From: Poecilobothrus nobilitatus
Lineage: Eukaryota > Arthropoda > Insecta > Diptera > Dolichopodidae
Assembly (NCBI GenBank): GCA_947095535.1
Contig: OX352774.1
Location: forward strand, 238,663,825 to 238,727,824
DNA length: 64,000 bases
Direction of reading: 5' to 3'
In this document: piece after piece, positions 11,441 to 23,575 of the stretch
Position numbering within the stretch: position 1 is the first letter of the stretch
Layout: every line of letters starts with the position of its first letter
Notes under the pieces: model-generated
The model's database searches: none
The model's input: only the letters and a program-made list of their open reading frames with translations
What the model was told of the DNA's origin: nothing
Translations under genes and position numbers: made by a program

Positions 11441-14400
11441 CAAAATCGGATTTCAATAATTTTGTTCGCGCAACTTTGGGCAGCAGTTTCACTATTTTTA
11501 ATATTTTATTTTTGTTTTAATATGTGTAATATGTAAAAAACATTAAAATTGCAAAGGAGATTTTAGAACTAAAAACATTTAGAAAAGTTTTTTCTAAAAA
11601 TTATAAGTAATCGGATAGCGGATGTCGACTGAAAAAAAGTTGTCTCAAAAAATTATTACATAATATCGTAATGTGAAAAAAGTCGTGATTTTGTCGCTTA
11701 TCTATTTATATCCTCAGTTAAGTTTTCTTTTTGCTTTTATATTTAACAAAAATATTTAATGTGCATATAGCCGAAATTAGTTTGAAATAGTGGATTTTAC
11801 CGTTTTCTCTAGAATTCTTATAATATTATGTTATATTTTTTACAATTAATTTTTACTTTAATAAAAAAATGTAAATTTTTGAATTAAAAGCCACAAAATC
11901 TTATATATTTGTCCTTTTTTAAAATGTTTTATTCACTAAAGCATTAGCATCCCATATGCATAACATGTCATGCATGACGAATAATTTGTAACAAAGCCAT
12001 CTTTTATAAAATCATTAAACATAAATACTTTGTTCTACGTTTATCAGTCAAGCAGGGCAACACAATCCAGTGGAATTAAAATTTTAAAAGACCAAGACAG
12101 CTAAAAACTTCTGATAGAAACACAGTAACCAAGAATATTATATAGAAGTAATTTTTTTCCTTCATTATGCAAGATCAAATCGATGTCCATATATTGTTTT
12201 TAAATATTTAACCTTTTTCTGAATTTTCCATAAACCATTTTCCATGTACATTTCCATGTACAAAGTGCATATATTAAGAATCAAAAGAATTTAAAAAAAA
12301 ATATATATATAGAAAATAAATATAATTTTAACAATTAATTTATCTCTTAGTATTTTTGAACAAACCTATTTTGAACTATTAACTTAAGGTTAATAGCAAT
12401 AGGGGTTTTTTGTATTCTTTAAAATAAAATTAATTGAAACAATATTGGAAATGGAATTTGACTTTTAGATTATTTATATAAAATACTTTTAGAGAAAATT
12501 TCAAAATATATTATTATAACATTAAAATATTTATTTATTTCTTTGAATTTTCGATTAAAAAAAATATATATAAATAAACACCCCACAATACTATTATAAA
12601 ATATATCCTGACTCTACAAATTAAATATATTATAATGTTCATTTAAACGGTAGCTTTTTATTTTATTTTATTGTTATTATCGTTATTATATAATTTTCCG
12701 CCTTTAGTTCATTTAAATTAATATTTTAATAGAGATAGCTATTCCTTATTTTATTTTATTTTTTTTGGTCTAATGTTTTTACGTTGAAATAAATCCATTT
12801 TGTGACTCCATCATGTCTACATTTCAATTTAATGATAATATCCTAGATTCATTCTTTATATCTATTAAAAAGTCAATGTTATTTACATAGTAGGTTCCAG
12901 TGTTTATTTTTACGCTATCATAAATCATAAGTTGGTGTTTTTTGTTCTTTTTTTAACTTAATGTATAAATAATTTTCCAAAGTTTTTGTTTTTTTTGTAT
13001 CCATTTTGGTTTTTCTTTTGTTTTGAAGTTTCTGAATAAAAATTTGTTAACTTAAAAAAGTTTTTTTTTTTTAAAGATATTATAACTTTTCATTCATTAG
13101 TAAATTATCATTATACTGGTTTAAAAACAAACATCTTGAAATCATCGAAAGTAGAGCGAAAAATAATTACAGACCTTAAAATCAATAAACGCTTTAGTAT
13201 TAAAACGTTTATTCGAAAAAGAAACTGATTTTAATTAATGAAATTTTATTTAGAAGAAGAATTAAATAATTATAATATATTACGTATGTGGTTTTATAAT
13301 GATAAAAAATTTTATTTTTTGAAGGGATTTTAGAAGTCAATATATGTTATACTGGATATGGATCAACTTATTGAATACACCATTCTTTTAAAGTAATTTT
13401 TGAATAAAAAAAATTAACAATCTAATAATTTAAAGTTCAAAATGAATTTATATTATTGGGCTTGTATTGGAAAAAAATCGGAAATATTTATGAAATTTAA
13501 TTTTAATACTCAAGTTTTGATTACATCTATCCCATACACTTTGATTTGAACAATTTCGAATATATGTATACCAAAAAAAAGTATTTTTTTTATTAAATTT
13601 CCCTTAGAGAAAAACTTTTTTTTTTCAAATTTATTGAACAAAATCTTAAGATACAAAATTCAAAGTCCATAAAAAAAATGCTTTCCATTTGACTTTTTCG
13701 TTTTTTTTGCTTTTTGCAAAAATTCTGTGAATATTTTAAGAGTTTAAGAGTTAAAGAGCAGCACACAAAACATTTATTTGAGTGTATTGAATTCTATTTT
13801 TTATCAATACAATTAATAATTTTCTCGAACTTATTTCAATTTAGTTGAACTTAGTTCAGTTATTAGATTTGGTTACAAAATCAGATTGCTCCTTTTTCCA
13901 AAATACTAATAAACATAAATATGCGTGGTATTATCAGCAGAAATTTTGTAATTGGTTTCAAAATCAGGATTGCCTTTTTTCCAGAATATTTATAAAAATT
14001 CTGGAAAAAGCATACAACTGTAATTTTGAAGTCAACTCTAAAATCTCTCTTAATTTATCTTATTTCTTTTCGAACTTATTTAATTTTTAATTTCTCAAGT
14101 TAGCCAGTTAGCCTTATTAGTTAATTAGGCCTTATTTCTCAATAAAATTTGAAAATAAGACCTATTAGATCTTATTGCTACAGGGTTTATTGTACGCTGC
14201 TACAATTTTCATACAAATTAAACAACAGGTTCAATTATTTAATATAAGAAATTTAAAATAAGAAACCATGGGTTATTAAAATTAGTAAAAAAAAAAAAAA
14301 ATTTTCCGATATGGTACTGGATAATTGAAACGTTATGGGGTTTTTATATTTTCCCAGAATTCGATACGATATATCTAATAACTAAAAATAATAGTATTTC

Positions 14401-16030
14401 TATGTCAAGTGAAAACTAATATATTGGATTTAATAGCTATGAATATTGAATTTTCCTCGAATAGAATACTTTTCTTATTATATTAAGTTTACCCAGAAGA
14501 AAATGTTGATGATGGCATTAGTTTTAAATAATATTCTTTTCGTTTTTTCATTTCTTTTAATACATTTTTTTTTTTTTCTTAAAAAAATTTCTTAATGGAC
14601 CTCAAGCATTTTAAAGATGATTTTTTACTTTTTTTTTCTTTGTTTGTTTGAAATTATTTTGCATATTTAAAGAGAAACATAGCAAAAAAAAAAATTGTGA
14701 AAATAAATTATATATAATTTTTTTTTTTTCCTTCTTCAATATTTCTATTTTACTCATATTCTACTGGGTATAATAAATACATCAAAATTTGTCCAAAAAC
14801 TTTTTCAATATTTTATATGTCGTCCAAAAAGAAAAAAAAAAATTTTAAACCATCACCTATCACCAACATTCAGCACTCTACAAATTTCGACTACCAATTT
14901 GGTTTTTTTTTTTAACTAAAGTACTGTCCAAAAATTATCAAATTGCTTCTTTCCACCATCAAAGTATCTATATATATAATGAAATCTCAAACTCCTAAAA
15001 TATTATATTTTGTTTAACTTTTGGTATAATAAACTAAAGAAAGAAAAAAAAATATATAAAATCTTAATTTTACTCGGGAAAGCTCATTAATCAAAGTTTT
15101 TCTTCTAAGAAAAGCAAATATTTTGCCAAAAAAAGAAAAAAAAAAGTAAAAAGACGTTAAAATTTGCTTAATGTGCTTAAGAAACAGTGGAAAATGAAAG
15201 AGAAAAATCGAACAAAGTTGAATATTACTTAAGAAGTCGAAAAATATGTTTATGGCGGCGAAGATATAGTTTTAAAAGTAGGTACAAAATAATAAAACAA
15301 AAAAAAGTTTTAAATAAGTTTCAATTATATAATTTAAATAACAAAAAGGTATTGTATTTTCAAAAATATTTAAAGTCTTGTTAGTATTTTCTTAAAAATA
15401 GTATACTTTCCGTGATAACAAATATTCAATTCTTATTCCTTTTCACAATATTAATATCTGCACTTCAGTCAGCTAAAATTTTAAGTTTCATATTTTTTTG
15501 CTTATGCCGTACAACTTTGATTAGACAGAAAATGAAGAAGATTAAATTCACGATAAAACATGATCAGATTTAAAAAAAAAAAATTTTAAAAGACTAAACA
15601 GTCATTTTTGAAGGTTTAATTTTAATCGGATAGAACTATTTAGATTTATTTTCTAAGAGCTTCTAAAATGACATCCAAGATGTATAAATCATACCAGAAT
15701 ATAGGATACTTTAAAATTTGACAGGATCCCGGTAGATATGTAAAGTTACTAAATAAAATATATTTACTTATAAGAAATTTCGTCTTTATAAAGATTATTT
15801 TGTAGTTAATGGAAAACAATTAAATTCTTTCGATTTCCAAGATCAACATTTGGGGTTAAATGCATAAAACTTAACTGGAATTCGCAAATCTAATTTTTCC
15901 AATAGAAAACTACGCTTTAACTTGTATTTTTTAGTTTAAAAAGTTAGATTTTAGTTCAACATCAATTTTATGCATTTGATCCATTATGACAGTTTCTAAA
16001 AATAACAACTTAATCTTACAAGATTCATTG
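11441..16030. other. Gene-free AT-rich stretch
   Basis: Extended AT-rich DNA with many A or T runs. A weak ~80-bp duplication is visible at about 13868-14010, where the phrase TTGGTT-CAAAATCAG is followed by a T-rich CC-ending block twice. Open frames at 13845-14090 and 15187-15384 have compositions expected by chance and no domain. No gene supported. Confidence 0.5.
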
Positions 16031-16094
16031 TTTGAAAAATAAAAAAAATTTTAATGCTACTAACAAATTTCAAACGAATGCTATTGATCTAAAT

Positions 16095-16260
16095 TATATG
16101 AACCAATTTGAGCGAATAATTTTTTCTGACTTTGAATTAATACGAACTATTCCTGATGAAGTTCGGACTTTAATTAATGCCTTAAATTTCAAAGCAGCTA
16201 CAGGTTGTGACGACATATCAACCAAAATTGTCAAATGCTTCTCAAATCAAATCAACGTAC
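16095..16260 (+). pseudogene. LINE ORF2 fragment upstream of the RT core
   Basis: Within the frame at 16032-16325 the stretch containing TIPDEVRTLINALNFKAA and TGCDDISTKIVKCF matches the segment that precedes RT motif 1 in non-LTR retrotransposons. The usual pattern there is E-V, an I-x-x-L, then K-A-x-G-x-D-x-I and a K near the end. The frame then runs into unrelated sequence, so only about 40 residues are recognisable. It is a remnant, probably of a different LINE from the fragment at 7.6-8.0 kb, though the two do not overlap and this cannot be tested directly. Confidence 0.6.
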
Positions 16261-16329
16261 AGATTGTTATAATTACTGTCCAAATTCAATTCTACTATCG
16301 TTCTTATAACTTTTTGAAATTATAATAAA

Positions 16330-17130
16330 AGATAGCTTGAATATTTTTTTTGAATTTAAATCTTGTTTTAAACGAAGTACAGTTTGATTTAAAAAAAAAA
16401 TCCGAGAAAAGAAAAGAGTGAAAGAAAGAAGATTATTTGGTACTACTAATTAAATTTTTTAAATTTGCAAAGTGATGAATTCAATAAAAAAAATCAGTTG
16501 CCTCCACCACAGGACCGACCGCCACTACACGAAAAGTACAATGCCAAAATTTATAGATTTTTTACATAATAATTTATATCAAAGCAAAATAACTTCTAAT
16601 AATTTAACAACATTTTGTTTTATTCAATAACAATAATAAGCAATGAAATCGTAAAAATGTATGTATGTATATATGTATGTGCATTCATTCATACATCCAT
16701 TTCCATTATTATGTAATGTAGGTACATGATTTTTTTTTTCATTCAAAAATATTAGAAGTAAAAAATAATAAAAACTGTAAAAAAATACAAAACAAACATA
16801 AGATTAATAAATTGAATCTGCTAACAAAAATTTTACCGTTTTAATTTTATGTTATCAACAAAAAAATAATATGCATAGATATAAGTACATATTATGTATA
16901 CATATAAATTTTTAGAGTATAAAAAAAAAAAAAAATTGCTCATATAAATTCATATGGAGTGTTATGAAATTTGGACTTAGAAAAAATTAAATAAAAGTTA
17001 AAGTTAGTTAGATCAAAAAATGTTCTATGGAAAAGTTGTTGCTCTATACTTGTGTAACAAAATTTTCTTAATAATTTTTGTCATAAAATTTTTCTGTTAC
17101 GAAATATTCGTAAAAAACTTAAAAAGTATC
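16330..17130. other. Gene-free AT-rich stretch
   Basis: AT-rich DNA with one locally GC-richer patch at about 16500-16545 and ATGT-type microsatellite sequence at about 16655-16685. No gene seen. Confidence 0.5.
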
Positions 17131-17139
17131 CTAGTAAAT

Positions 17140-17345
17140 TACCTCTTGCGGTTGTCCGATTTGCTTTAAAAGCTTATCAATCCGAGATATTTACGTTAAA
17201 ACCTTAAATATGAAATTGCATAAAATTTCGCTGAGTCGTTTAAGCTGTACACGTGCCCACAGTCATACCCAGCACACATACACACACCACACACTCACAC
17301 ACATACACCCACAGACAGACATCACGCTAAAAATTTTTTTTAGAG
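17140..17345 (+). repeat. Possible repeat with CA-rich microsatellite
   Basis: A non-random block: GAGATATTTACGTTAAAACC, then TTCGCTGAGTCGTTTAAGC, TACACGTGCCCACAG, a CA-rich stretch (17265-17310) and an ACAGACAGACATCACG block. GC content exceeds that of the flanks. The order (conserved phrase then microsatellite) resembles short insect elements, but no second copy is in the window. Identity unknown. Confidence 0.4.
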
Positions 17346-17759
17346 CCTTCTCCACACCAGAGTAGTTCATATTTGCCAAAATCTTGGGTACAAATTTTTT
17401 GTATGAAAACAATACCTACCTTATACATTATTGTATGCGGTCGGTAAAAAAATTAAATTAGGATTCATCGTTTACATATTAAAAATTTAAAGTCCTTCTG
17501 ATTACTCCAATTTAATTTTGAAAAATGATTAGAATAATTTAAGGAAATTATTGCCAACTCATCTACAAATTAACATGTATGTAGCTTTAAATAAATAATT
17601 TAAAAAAAGTTAATTACACCAATTATTTTTTTTTTTTGTTAATAAATACAATTAATGATTCTTAATGTTATATGAACGTACTAGGTAGATCCGTTTGTTT
17701 CCATAAAACTTGATCATCTTTTACAAAATTTCAAATGTTCTAGTACTTGAGCCTATATT

Positions 17760-17838
17760 TAGTTTCACTCCTTTAAGATGTCACAAACGTAATGGCAAAT
17801 TTATTATACCCTTAAACATACGTTCATACAGATATAAA
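17760..17838 (-). mobile_element. Family B element, 5'-end fragment
   Basis: Read on the minus strand this matches the first ~75 bp of the family B element at 21091: a TATAC-type start, GTTCATACG-like spacer, then ATAATAAATTTGCCATTACG and the phrase TGTGACACC-like TTAAAGGAG. The microsatellite and body are missing. Confidence 0.7.
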
Positions 17839-19578
17839 ACAATTATTTGTTCATAAGAAATTAATTACCAGAAACATTTCTCATTAAATATCTATACTTG
17901 AATCCTACAAAAGTAACATTTTCGCGTAAAGAAACAACTTTTTAATAATCAAACTTCAATAATTATTTTCAAAGCAAATTACTCAAAATAATAACGCATG
18001 ACTAATTACAGACAGTTACAAAAAAAAAAAACAAACAAACAATAATAAACACCACAATCTGATAATTGGAAATCGATTCAAAAGAAAAAAAAAAAACAAC
18101 AATTAAAATGTTATTTTTTCTTCTTTTATTTATTTTTTTACAAAATATTTAATAGAACATTTTGTGTAAAGTAAAAATCAGTCAGATTTTTCCGATAACC
18201 TCGGAAAAATGACAATATCAAAAAAAAAAAAAAGAGAAAAAAAGAAAAATAAAACTTGGCGCAACGTAAACGAAAGATTATAAAATTTTTATTGAAAATT
18301 TATTTGAGACGCCCTCTAGTTATTTTTCTTTTTTTACTTTTACTATCAGGTATTTTTTTTTTTTTTTGTTTTTTATTATTCATATTTTTTTTTTTTTTTT
18401 TTGAATTTCTTTATTTTCAATTGGAAAATCTCATTTTAAATCGATTACAAAGTGTTCTTCTGGTTATGATGGCATTGTATTATGTTTGTTTGTTTATCAA
18501 ACAATTGAACAATTGAAAATTTTTCTTTTTCATTTTTTTTTTCATACAAATATTTGTTGTGTTATTTTTAAAAATATTGTTTTGATCGGTAAAATTCAAT
18601 ATGGTAAGAACAAAAATATAATAATAATATAAAAAATGTATATACAAATATAATATTATTGTAATAAATAGGGGAAAATATTAAACGCCTTAAGAAATTC
18701 CTGTTAAAAATGATATTGGAATATTTTTAACGTGTTCATTATTAAAACGTGCGATGGAAATAAGATGATTGCTACAGGTTTCTAATATTTATTTTTTTCA
18801 GTTCCTTTTTTTTTTTTGGTTTTTGTTTTTTTTTTTTTTGATTACTTTAAATTGTATAACATGACATCTCTTATAATAGAAAATTATTTTGTACGTATAT
18901 GTTTATATGTATGTATATGAAATAATAATATTTTCAACAAGTACATTGTATAATTTTTATGAAAATAAATAAATAACACCTTTGATAATCATTTTATTTA
19001 TTTTTTTTTTTCTATTAAATTAAATATTTTTTTAATAAATTGTTTTTGAACTCATATCTATTAGTTGGAATAAAAATTATTGGATCAAAACAAGATATTT
19101 GTTGATAAACTTCGATGAAAGTTATTCACTCGTTATTTATTTTTTATTTACAAATTTTAATAAGAGAAATCGTATATCTGATTTAGTTAATTTTTTTTTT
19201 TTTTTGAGGAATGTTGAAATAACGCATCAGTAATCACTAAACTGTAACTCCTCCGTAAAGAATTTTAAAAACGTAGAACATTGGATATCAATCAAGAATA
19301 ATTGTCCTGGTATAAAGAATTGAATAATGTAACAGATTTTTCCTTATTTTTCGATCGCCTAAAATTATGTTTTAATGTTTTATGATTTAATGAGATGTTT
19401 ATTGTAGGATCTCGTAAGGACTTTATTTAAATAATGAAAATTTAAAAAGTTCAATTTACATTTTTTTTCATTTTCATAAATTTTTATTTTATTTTCATAT
19501 ATTTTCATTTTTGAACTATAGGAAAATATACTTAAAATAATGTTATGAATATGAACTTAACATTTATATTTTAATATT
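17839..19578. other. Gene-free stretch rich in A and T runs
   Basis: Many long T and A tracts. The open frame at 18256-18516 is mostly F and L because it crosses several T runs, and is rejected. A good hairpin lies at 18187-18209 (stem TTTTTCCGA/TCGGAAAAA, 5-nt loop). Confidence 0.55.
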
Positions 19579-19795
19579 AAATTATTTCTAGGGGCCTCGG
19601 TGGCCTATTGGGTAAGAACGTATAAAATATGCTGTAAACACCGAGGGAGTGTGGGTTTGAATCCCAAACACATCGTAAGTGTTATTCCCCTTTACGACAT
19701 TTACAGCCACGCTTGAACAGGAAAGCTTGTGTAATTTCCTGTCCACATTGATGTGGCAAAGCAATTGCATTAAAAAAAAAAATAAATTATTTTTA
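19579..19795 (+). mobile_element. tRNA-derived SINE with target-site duplication
   Basis: The element runs from GGGGCCTCGGTGGCC (19591) to an A-rich tail (about 19771-19783). The tRNA-like head has an A-box region TGGCCTATTGGGTAAG and a B-box-like GGTTTGAATCC. The body has TTACGACATTTACAGCC and a 3' part with TTCCTGTCCACATTGATGTGG. It is bracketed by AAATTATTTCTA (19579-19590) and AAATTATTTTTA (19784-19795), a 12-bp duplication with one mismatch. Head, tail and duplication together are the hallmark of LINE-mobilised retroposition. This is the best reference copy in the window. Confidence 0.88.
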
Positions 19796-19861
19796 CAAAA
19801 TAGTCATTAAACAAAATCTAATCTAATTAGTGCATAATTATATTGACATGATTAATTTAAA

Positions 19862-20485
19862 AGTAAACTAAAGTTTAAACCAATGGTTTTTTAAAGCCGA
19901 CATTTTTCAAAAGGCAATAAAAACATTTTAGAACGGTGTGACTTGCACCAAAAATTTATAGTGTTTCTTAGAATTCTATATAATAAGCAAAAATATGAAA
20001 AATCAAAATATACTATCTTCAGTTTTAAGGAAACCTTTTATAATTAACATAACTTTAAATAAATTTTCTAACCCTAAAATTTTTTTTCTTTATACAATTA
20101 TTGAAGACTCTAACTAAAAGCTTTCCGGAAATATTAAGGAATTAAAATCAAAGTTTTATTTCCACATTACGGTAAATTTAAAACAATTATAAAATTTTCA
20201 ATATTGATTTATAAAGGTAAAAAAAAAATCCTGTTGTTTTTTTTATATTTAAAAAATATTAAGCAAAACCTAAGATATAACTATTTGAAAATCGGGCTTT
20301 TTAAAACTTTCAGAGGCTGAAGCTCCGTAACGGGTGAGAATACGTAAAAATATTTTTCTACAACATTAATTTTTTATAATATATGAATTACATGGGTAAA
20401 ATTGCATTGTTTTATCTCAATGATGCAGAAGTTTTATAAACAGATAGACGGACAGACGGATAAACGAACAGAATGGAACTCATTA
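19862..20485 (-). mobile_element. Family C element, diverged copy
   Basis: The 3' end is on the left, with hairpin AAACC-AAT-GGTTT at 19877-19889. The body has the family C phrases ACGGTAAATTTAAA, CTAAGATATAA, GGGCTTTT and GCTCCGTAACGGG. The microsatellite is decayed to alternating ACAGA/CGGA at about 20440-20465. The terminal AGCACATTTCC is no longer clear. An old copy. Confidence 0.7.
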
Positions 20486-20846
20486 TTTTTTTTCGTTTAC
20501 TTAAAATAAGTTTCTGTAATATACTTTGGAGAATACAAAAATTGGAAAACATTTTTTATGCTATCTTATATTTTCACTTCAGCTGTCAAAATAATACATT
20601 TTTGGCTTGAAGACCGAGAAAAAAGGAAAGGTTACACAATTTCTGTTTAATCTGGATAAATTTCGATAACTACCTTTTTTTTATAATATGATGTTCTTTC
20701 AATTGTGGTTATAGATGTATTTATTTGTTATATGAGTTTAATAACAAAATTTAAAAAACTGAATTTGGTTAATTGAAATTAAAACTCTTTAAACTCAAAT
20801 ATTTAGATTTAATTTACTTATACCTATGTAATGTACGAATAGGGCT

Positions 20847-20888
20847 GTAAACACTACGCTATAAACAACGAGGGAGTGTGGGTTCGAA
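20847..20888 (+). mobile_element. SINE head fragment
   Basis: About 40 bp matching the B-box part of the SINE head: GCTATAAACAACGAGGGAG, then TGTGGGTTCGAA. Nothing of the SINE body follows. Confidence 0.6.
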
Positions 20889-21008
20889 ATTTTAGAAACG
20901 TTTTGGAATGTTCGATGTTTTGTATTTTTTTTCATCTTATTTATAATTTTCTTCTTCTAAAATTATATTAATCAATGGGAGCACCCTAGTTGGTCTAAAC
21001 CTATTTTT

Positions 21009-21066
21009 TGGCATAAATCCAGTTGGCATAAAAAGACTTTTAGCATAAAGCCAGTTAATTGGACAC
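21009..21066 (+). repeat. Left inverted arm of an element enclosing a family B copy
   Basis: Phrases GGCATAAATCCAGTTGGCAT and AAAAAGACTTTTAGCATAAA, then TTAATTGGACAC. The same phrases appear inverted at 22513-22646. The arm is built of short sub-repeats around AGTTRRCATAAA. Confidence 0.6.
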
Positions 21067-21090
21067 TTTTGGGTGGCAGCCACCATTCTT

Positions 21091-22114
21091 TATACCCGTA
21101 TGAACTATGTTCAAAGGTATAATAAATTTGCCATTACGTTTGTGACACCTTAAAGGAGCCGAGTTAGATATACTGTCAAAGGTATGGATCGCCTCAGAAT
21201 CGAATTCTGAGTCGATTAAGCCATGTACGTCCGTCCGTCCGTCCGCACGATAACTCAAAAATAAAGGAGCTAGGAGGCTGAAATTTTTTTTACGTCACTT
21301 TTGCAAAATTGTTAGTTTTGCTATTTAAATCCAACATTTTCGGTCGGCGGGTTCGAGTAGCTGCCATACAACTTCTATCTTTATATAGAAATAACTCAGT
21401 ATCAATTCAAGCTAGGTTTCTGAAATTTTGCAAATGTTGATCAAGTTTTATGGCAACAACTTCTGCAAAATTTGGTTGTGTTGGTGCGGCGGGTTCGGGT
21501 AGCTGCCATACAACTTCTCCGTTTAAATGAGAATAACTCAGTGTTTATTGAAGCTAGGAATCTGAAATTTAGTAAAGAGGTGTCGAGTTACACGCCAACA
21601 ACTTTTGCAAAATTTGCTTGGTCAAGAAAATTGGCCGGTTCAGGCTTCTTGCACCTCTTGGAAGTTAATAAAGCTAGACGTCTGAAATCTTGCAAATAAT
21701 GATCAAGTTTTATGGCAACAACTTCTGCAAAATTTGGTTGTGGTGGTGCGACGGGTTCGGGTAGTTGCCATACAACTTCTCTTTTTAAATGAAAATAACT
21801 CAGTGTCTATTGAATCTAGCTATCTGAAATTTAGTGAAAAAGTGTCGAGTTGCATGCCAAAAACTTTTGTAAAATTTGATTGATCTAATGCAGCCGGTTT
21901 AGGCTTCTTGCATTTCTTGGAACTTAATGAAGCTAGGCGCAATAGATTCGAGTAGCTATCATACAACTCCACAATTTACATAAATATATCTCTGTAGTTC
22001 GGTACTAAAACATCTGAATCTTTTTAAAAGATGATCAAGTTTTATAATAGGATATATTACGTTCATACGGGTATCCCAGAGTTGACACAGTCTACTCTAC
22101 TCTTCCTAGTTTTA
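21091..22114 (+). mobile_element. Family B Helentron-like element, complete copy
   Basis: It starts TATACCCGTATGAAC, has the DINE-like lead GAGTCGATTAAGCCATGTAC and a (GTCC)n block at about 21230-21245, then ACGATAACTCAAAAA. The body alternates two related blocks recognised by GAAGCTAGG-CTGAAA at about 21406, 21549, 21671, 21812 and 21930, giving a ~264-bp double unit. The 3' end has CATACGGGTAT, a hairpin AGAGTTGAC-ACA-GTCTACTCT (22078-22098, one mismatch) and a tail TACTCTTCCTAGTTTT. The lead sequence is notably like the DINE-1/INE-1 lead of Drosophila, as I recall it. Open frames at 21055-21258 and 21472-21699 are incidental. Confidence 0.82.
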
Positions 22115-22512
22115 ATATATATTCTTTTTACATGAAAAGCAATTCAAAACAATTTAAAAAATTGTGGAAATATAATATGGAAAAAATGTAATTAGGAAGG
22201 ATTTTAGAGTTGGTTTGAAAATCAGTGTTTCAATAATTGGTTCAACGAGGATTTGGAGACTGCCGCCCTTACTATTTTAAATCTGTTTCTAAAAAAAAGT
22301 AGCTGGGAGTGATATACAGTTGGTTAAATAATCAGAGTTATACCCTTCTAGAAAATAAGTATAACTGAAATACAGTTAAATGACTTACAGTTTTATGATA
22401 TTGTCTTATGATAACAACCCCTGAAATTTGCATGTGAGTTGTGATTAAATACAGAATGTAAACTACCATTATCATCATTATCATGATCATTTTCAATTTG
22501 TCAAGATTTTAT

Positions 22513-22646
22513 GTGACGTATCCAATTAGTATAAATGGAATTTTGCTAAATGTCTTTTTATGTTAACTGGGTTTATGCTGAAATTCTTTTTATGTTAACT
22601 GTTTTTATGGAAAATGACTTTTTGAGAAATGGATTTATGCTAACTG
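22513..22646 (-). repeat. Right inverted arm of the element enclosing family B
   Basis: Contains repeated CTTTTTATGTTAACTG and TTTATGCTAACTG phrases that are the reverse complement of the arm at 21009-21066, ending internally with GTATCCAATTAGT opposite TTAATTGGACAC. With the left arm it outlines a ~1.6-kb element. Confidence 0.6.
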
Positions 22647-22679
22647 TCATATACTCCTATAATACATATATTAGTTATA

Positions 22680-23440
22680 GAAATATTTTAAAATCCATTT
22701 CGCCGGAATATACTGTAGATACTAGCTAAATATCTATACATATACATATAAATAAAATGTTATCAAACGTAAATTGATTATTTTAATTAGGTATAATAAA
22801 AATTGTAATGCTTCAAAAATTTTGAAAATTTTACTAAAATTAAATTCCAATATTCGAATTCCAATTACTAAAAATATAAAATATATATTTATTTAATTTT
22901 TAATAGACATATTATAATATTCTAAAACATTTTGTATATATTAAAACATTTTGATAATGATATTTAAATTATAAATTACTCTAACAAAAATAATTTATGT
23001 GATTTCAATATAATACATTATGTCCTAAATATTATATTATATAATTTATTTGTATATAAGTTATATATATAATTAAAAAAAATAATATGATAATTTATTT
23101 TAATTTAGAAATAATTTATAGCCTTTCCATAAAAAGCAAAAAATAAAAAATAATTAATTTATTGCAATGTAAACATAATTTTTAATTAAAAATTTTCAAC
23201 AAATATAAATGAAATAAATATAGATAAATATCTAAAAAATAATTATAAATTATCAATAAAATTATTAAAATTATTGAAATATATATAATATTTAGTTTAT
23301 ATAAAATTTATTTATATTTTTAGAAAATTACACAATTTTATTTTATAGATATTTTATATATATATATATCATTTAAATGACTTAAAAGATTTACTAATTA
23401 ACTCTAAAAATTACTCAAAATTTATAAGTCATTTCAGAAG
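22680..23440. other. Extremely AT-rich stretch
   Basis: Almost only A and T for about 700 bp with many TATA/ATAT palindromes, including an AT dinucleotide run at about 23358-23369. No gene or element is recognisable. Such sequence could be a scaffold-attachment region, but that is only conjecture. Confidence 0.55.
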
Positions 23441-23446
23441 GTTACC

Positions 23447-23575
23447 TGAAATAAAGCCAAATAAAATAAAACCCAATCACTCTCAAATTTAAAATAAAAT
23501 GGAAATCGAAGATTTTTAATTTTTTTGGTCTAATTTCCATTTTGAAATTGAAAAAAACCTATTGGCTTTATTTCA
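23447..23575. repeat. Small foldback (MITE-like) element
   Basis: Outer arms TGAAATAAAGCCAA (23447-23460) and TTGGCTTTATTTCA (23562-23575) are perfect complements. Inner arms AAAATGGAAAT (23497-23507) and ATTTCCATTTT (23533-23543) also pair. The whole unit can fold into one long imperfect hairpin of about 130 bp. No second copy is in the window. Confidence 0.55.

Noticed and set aside
18256..18516. A hydrophobic, F/L-rich frame that looks like a membrane protein
   Set aside because: The hydrophobicity comes from translating poly-T tracts.
19588..19770. Minus-strand 60-codon frame
   Set aside because: Entirely within the SINE.
22680..23440. Extremely AT-rich stretch considered as mitochondrial DNA insertion
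   Set aside because: No mitochondrial gene, tRNA or rRNA sequence could be read in it.
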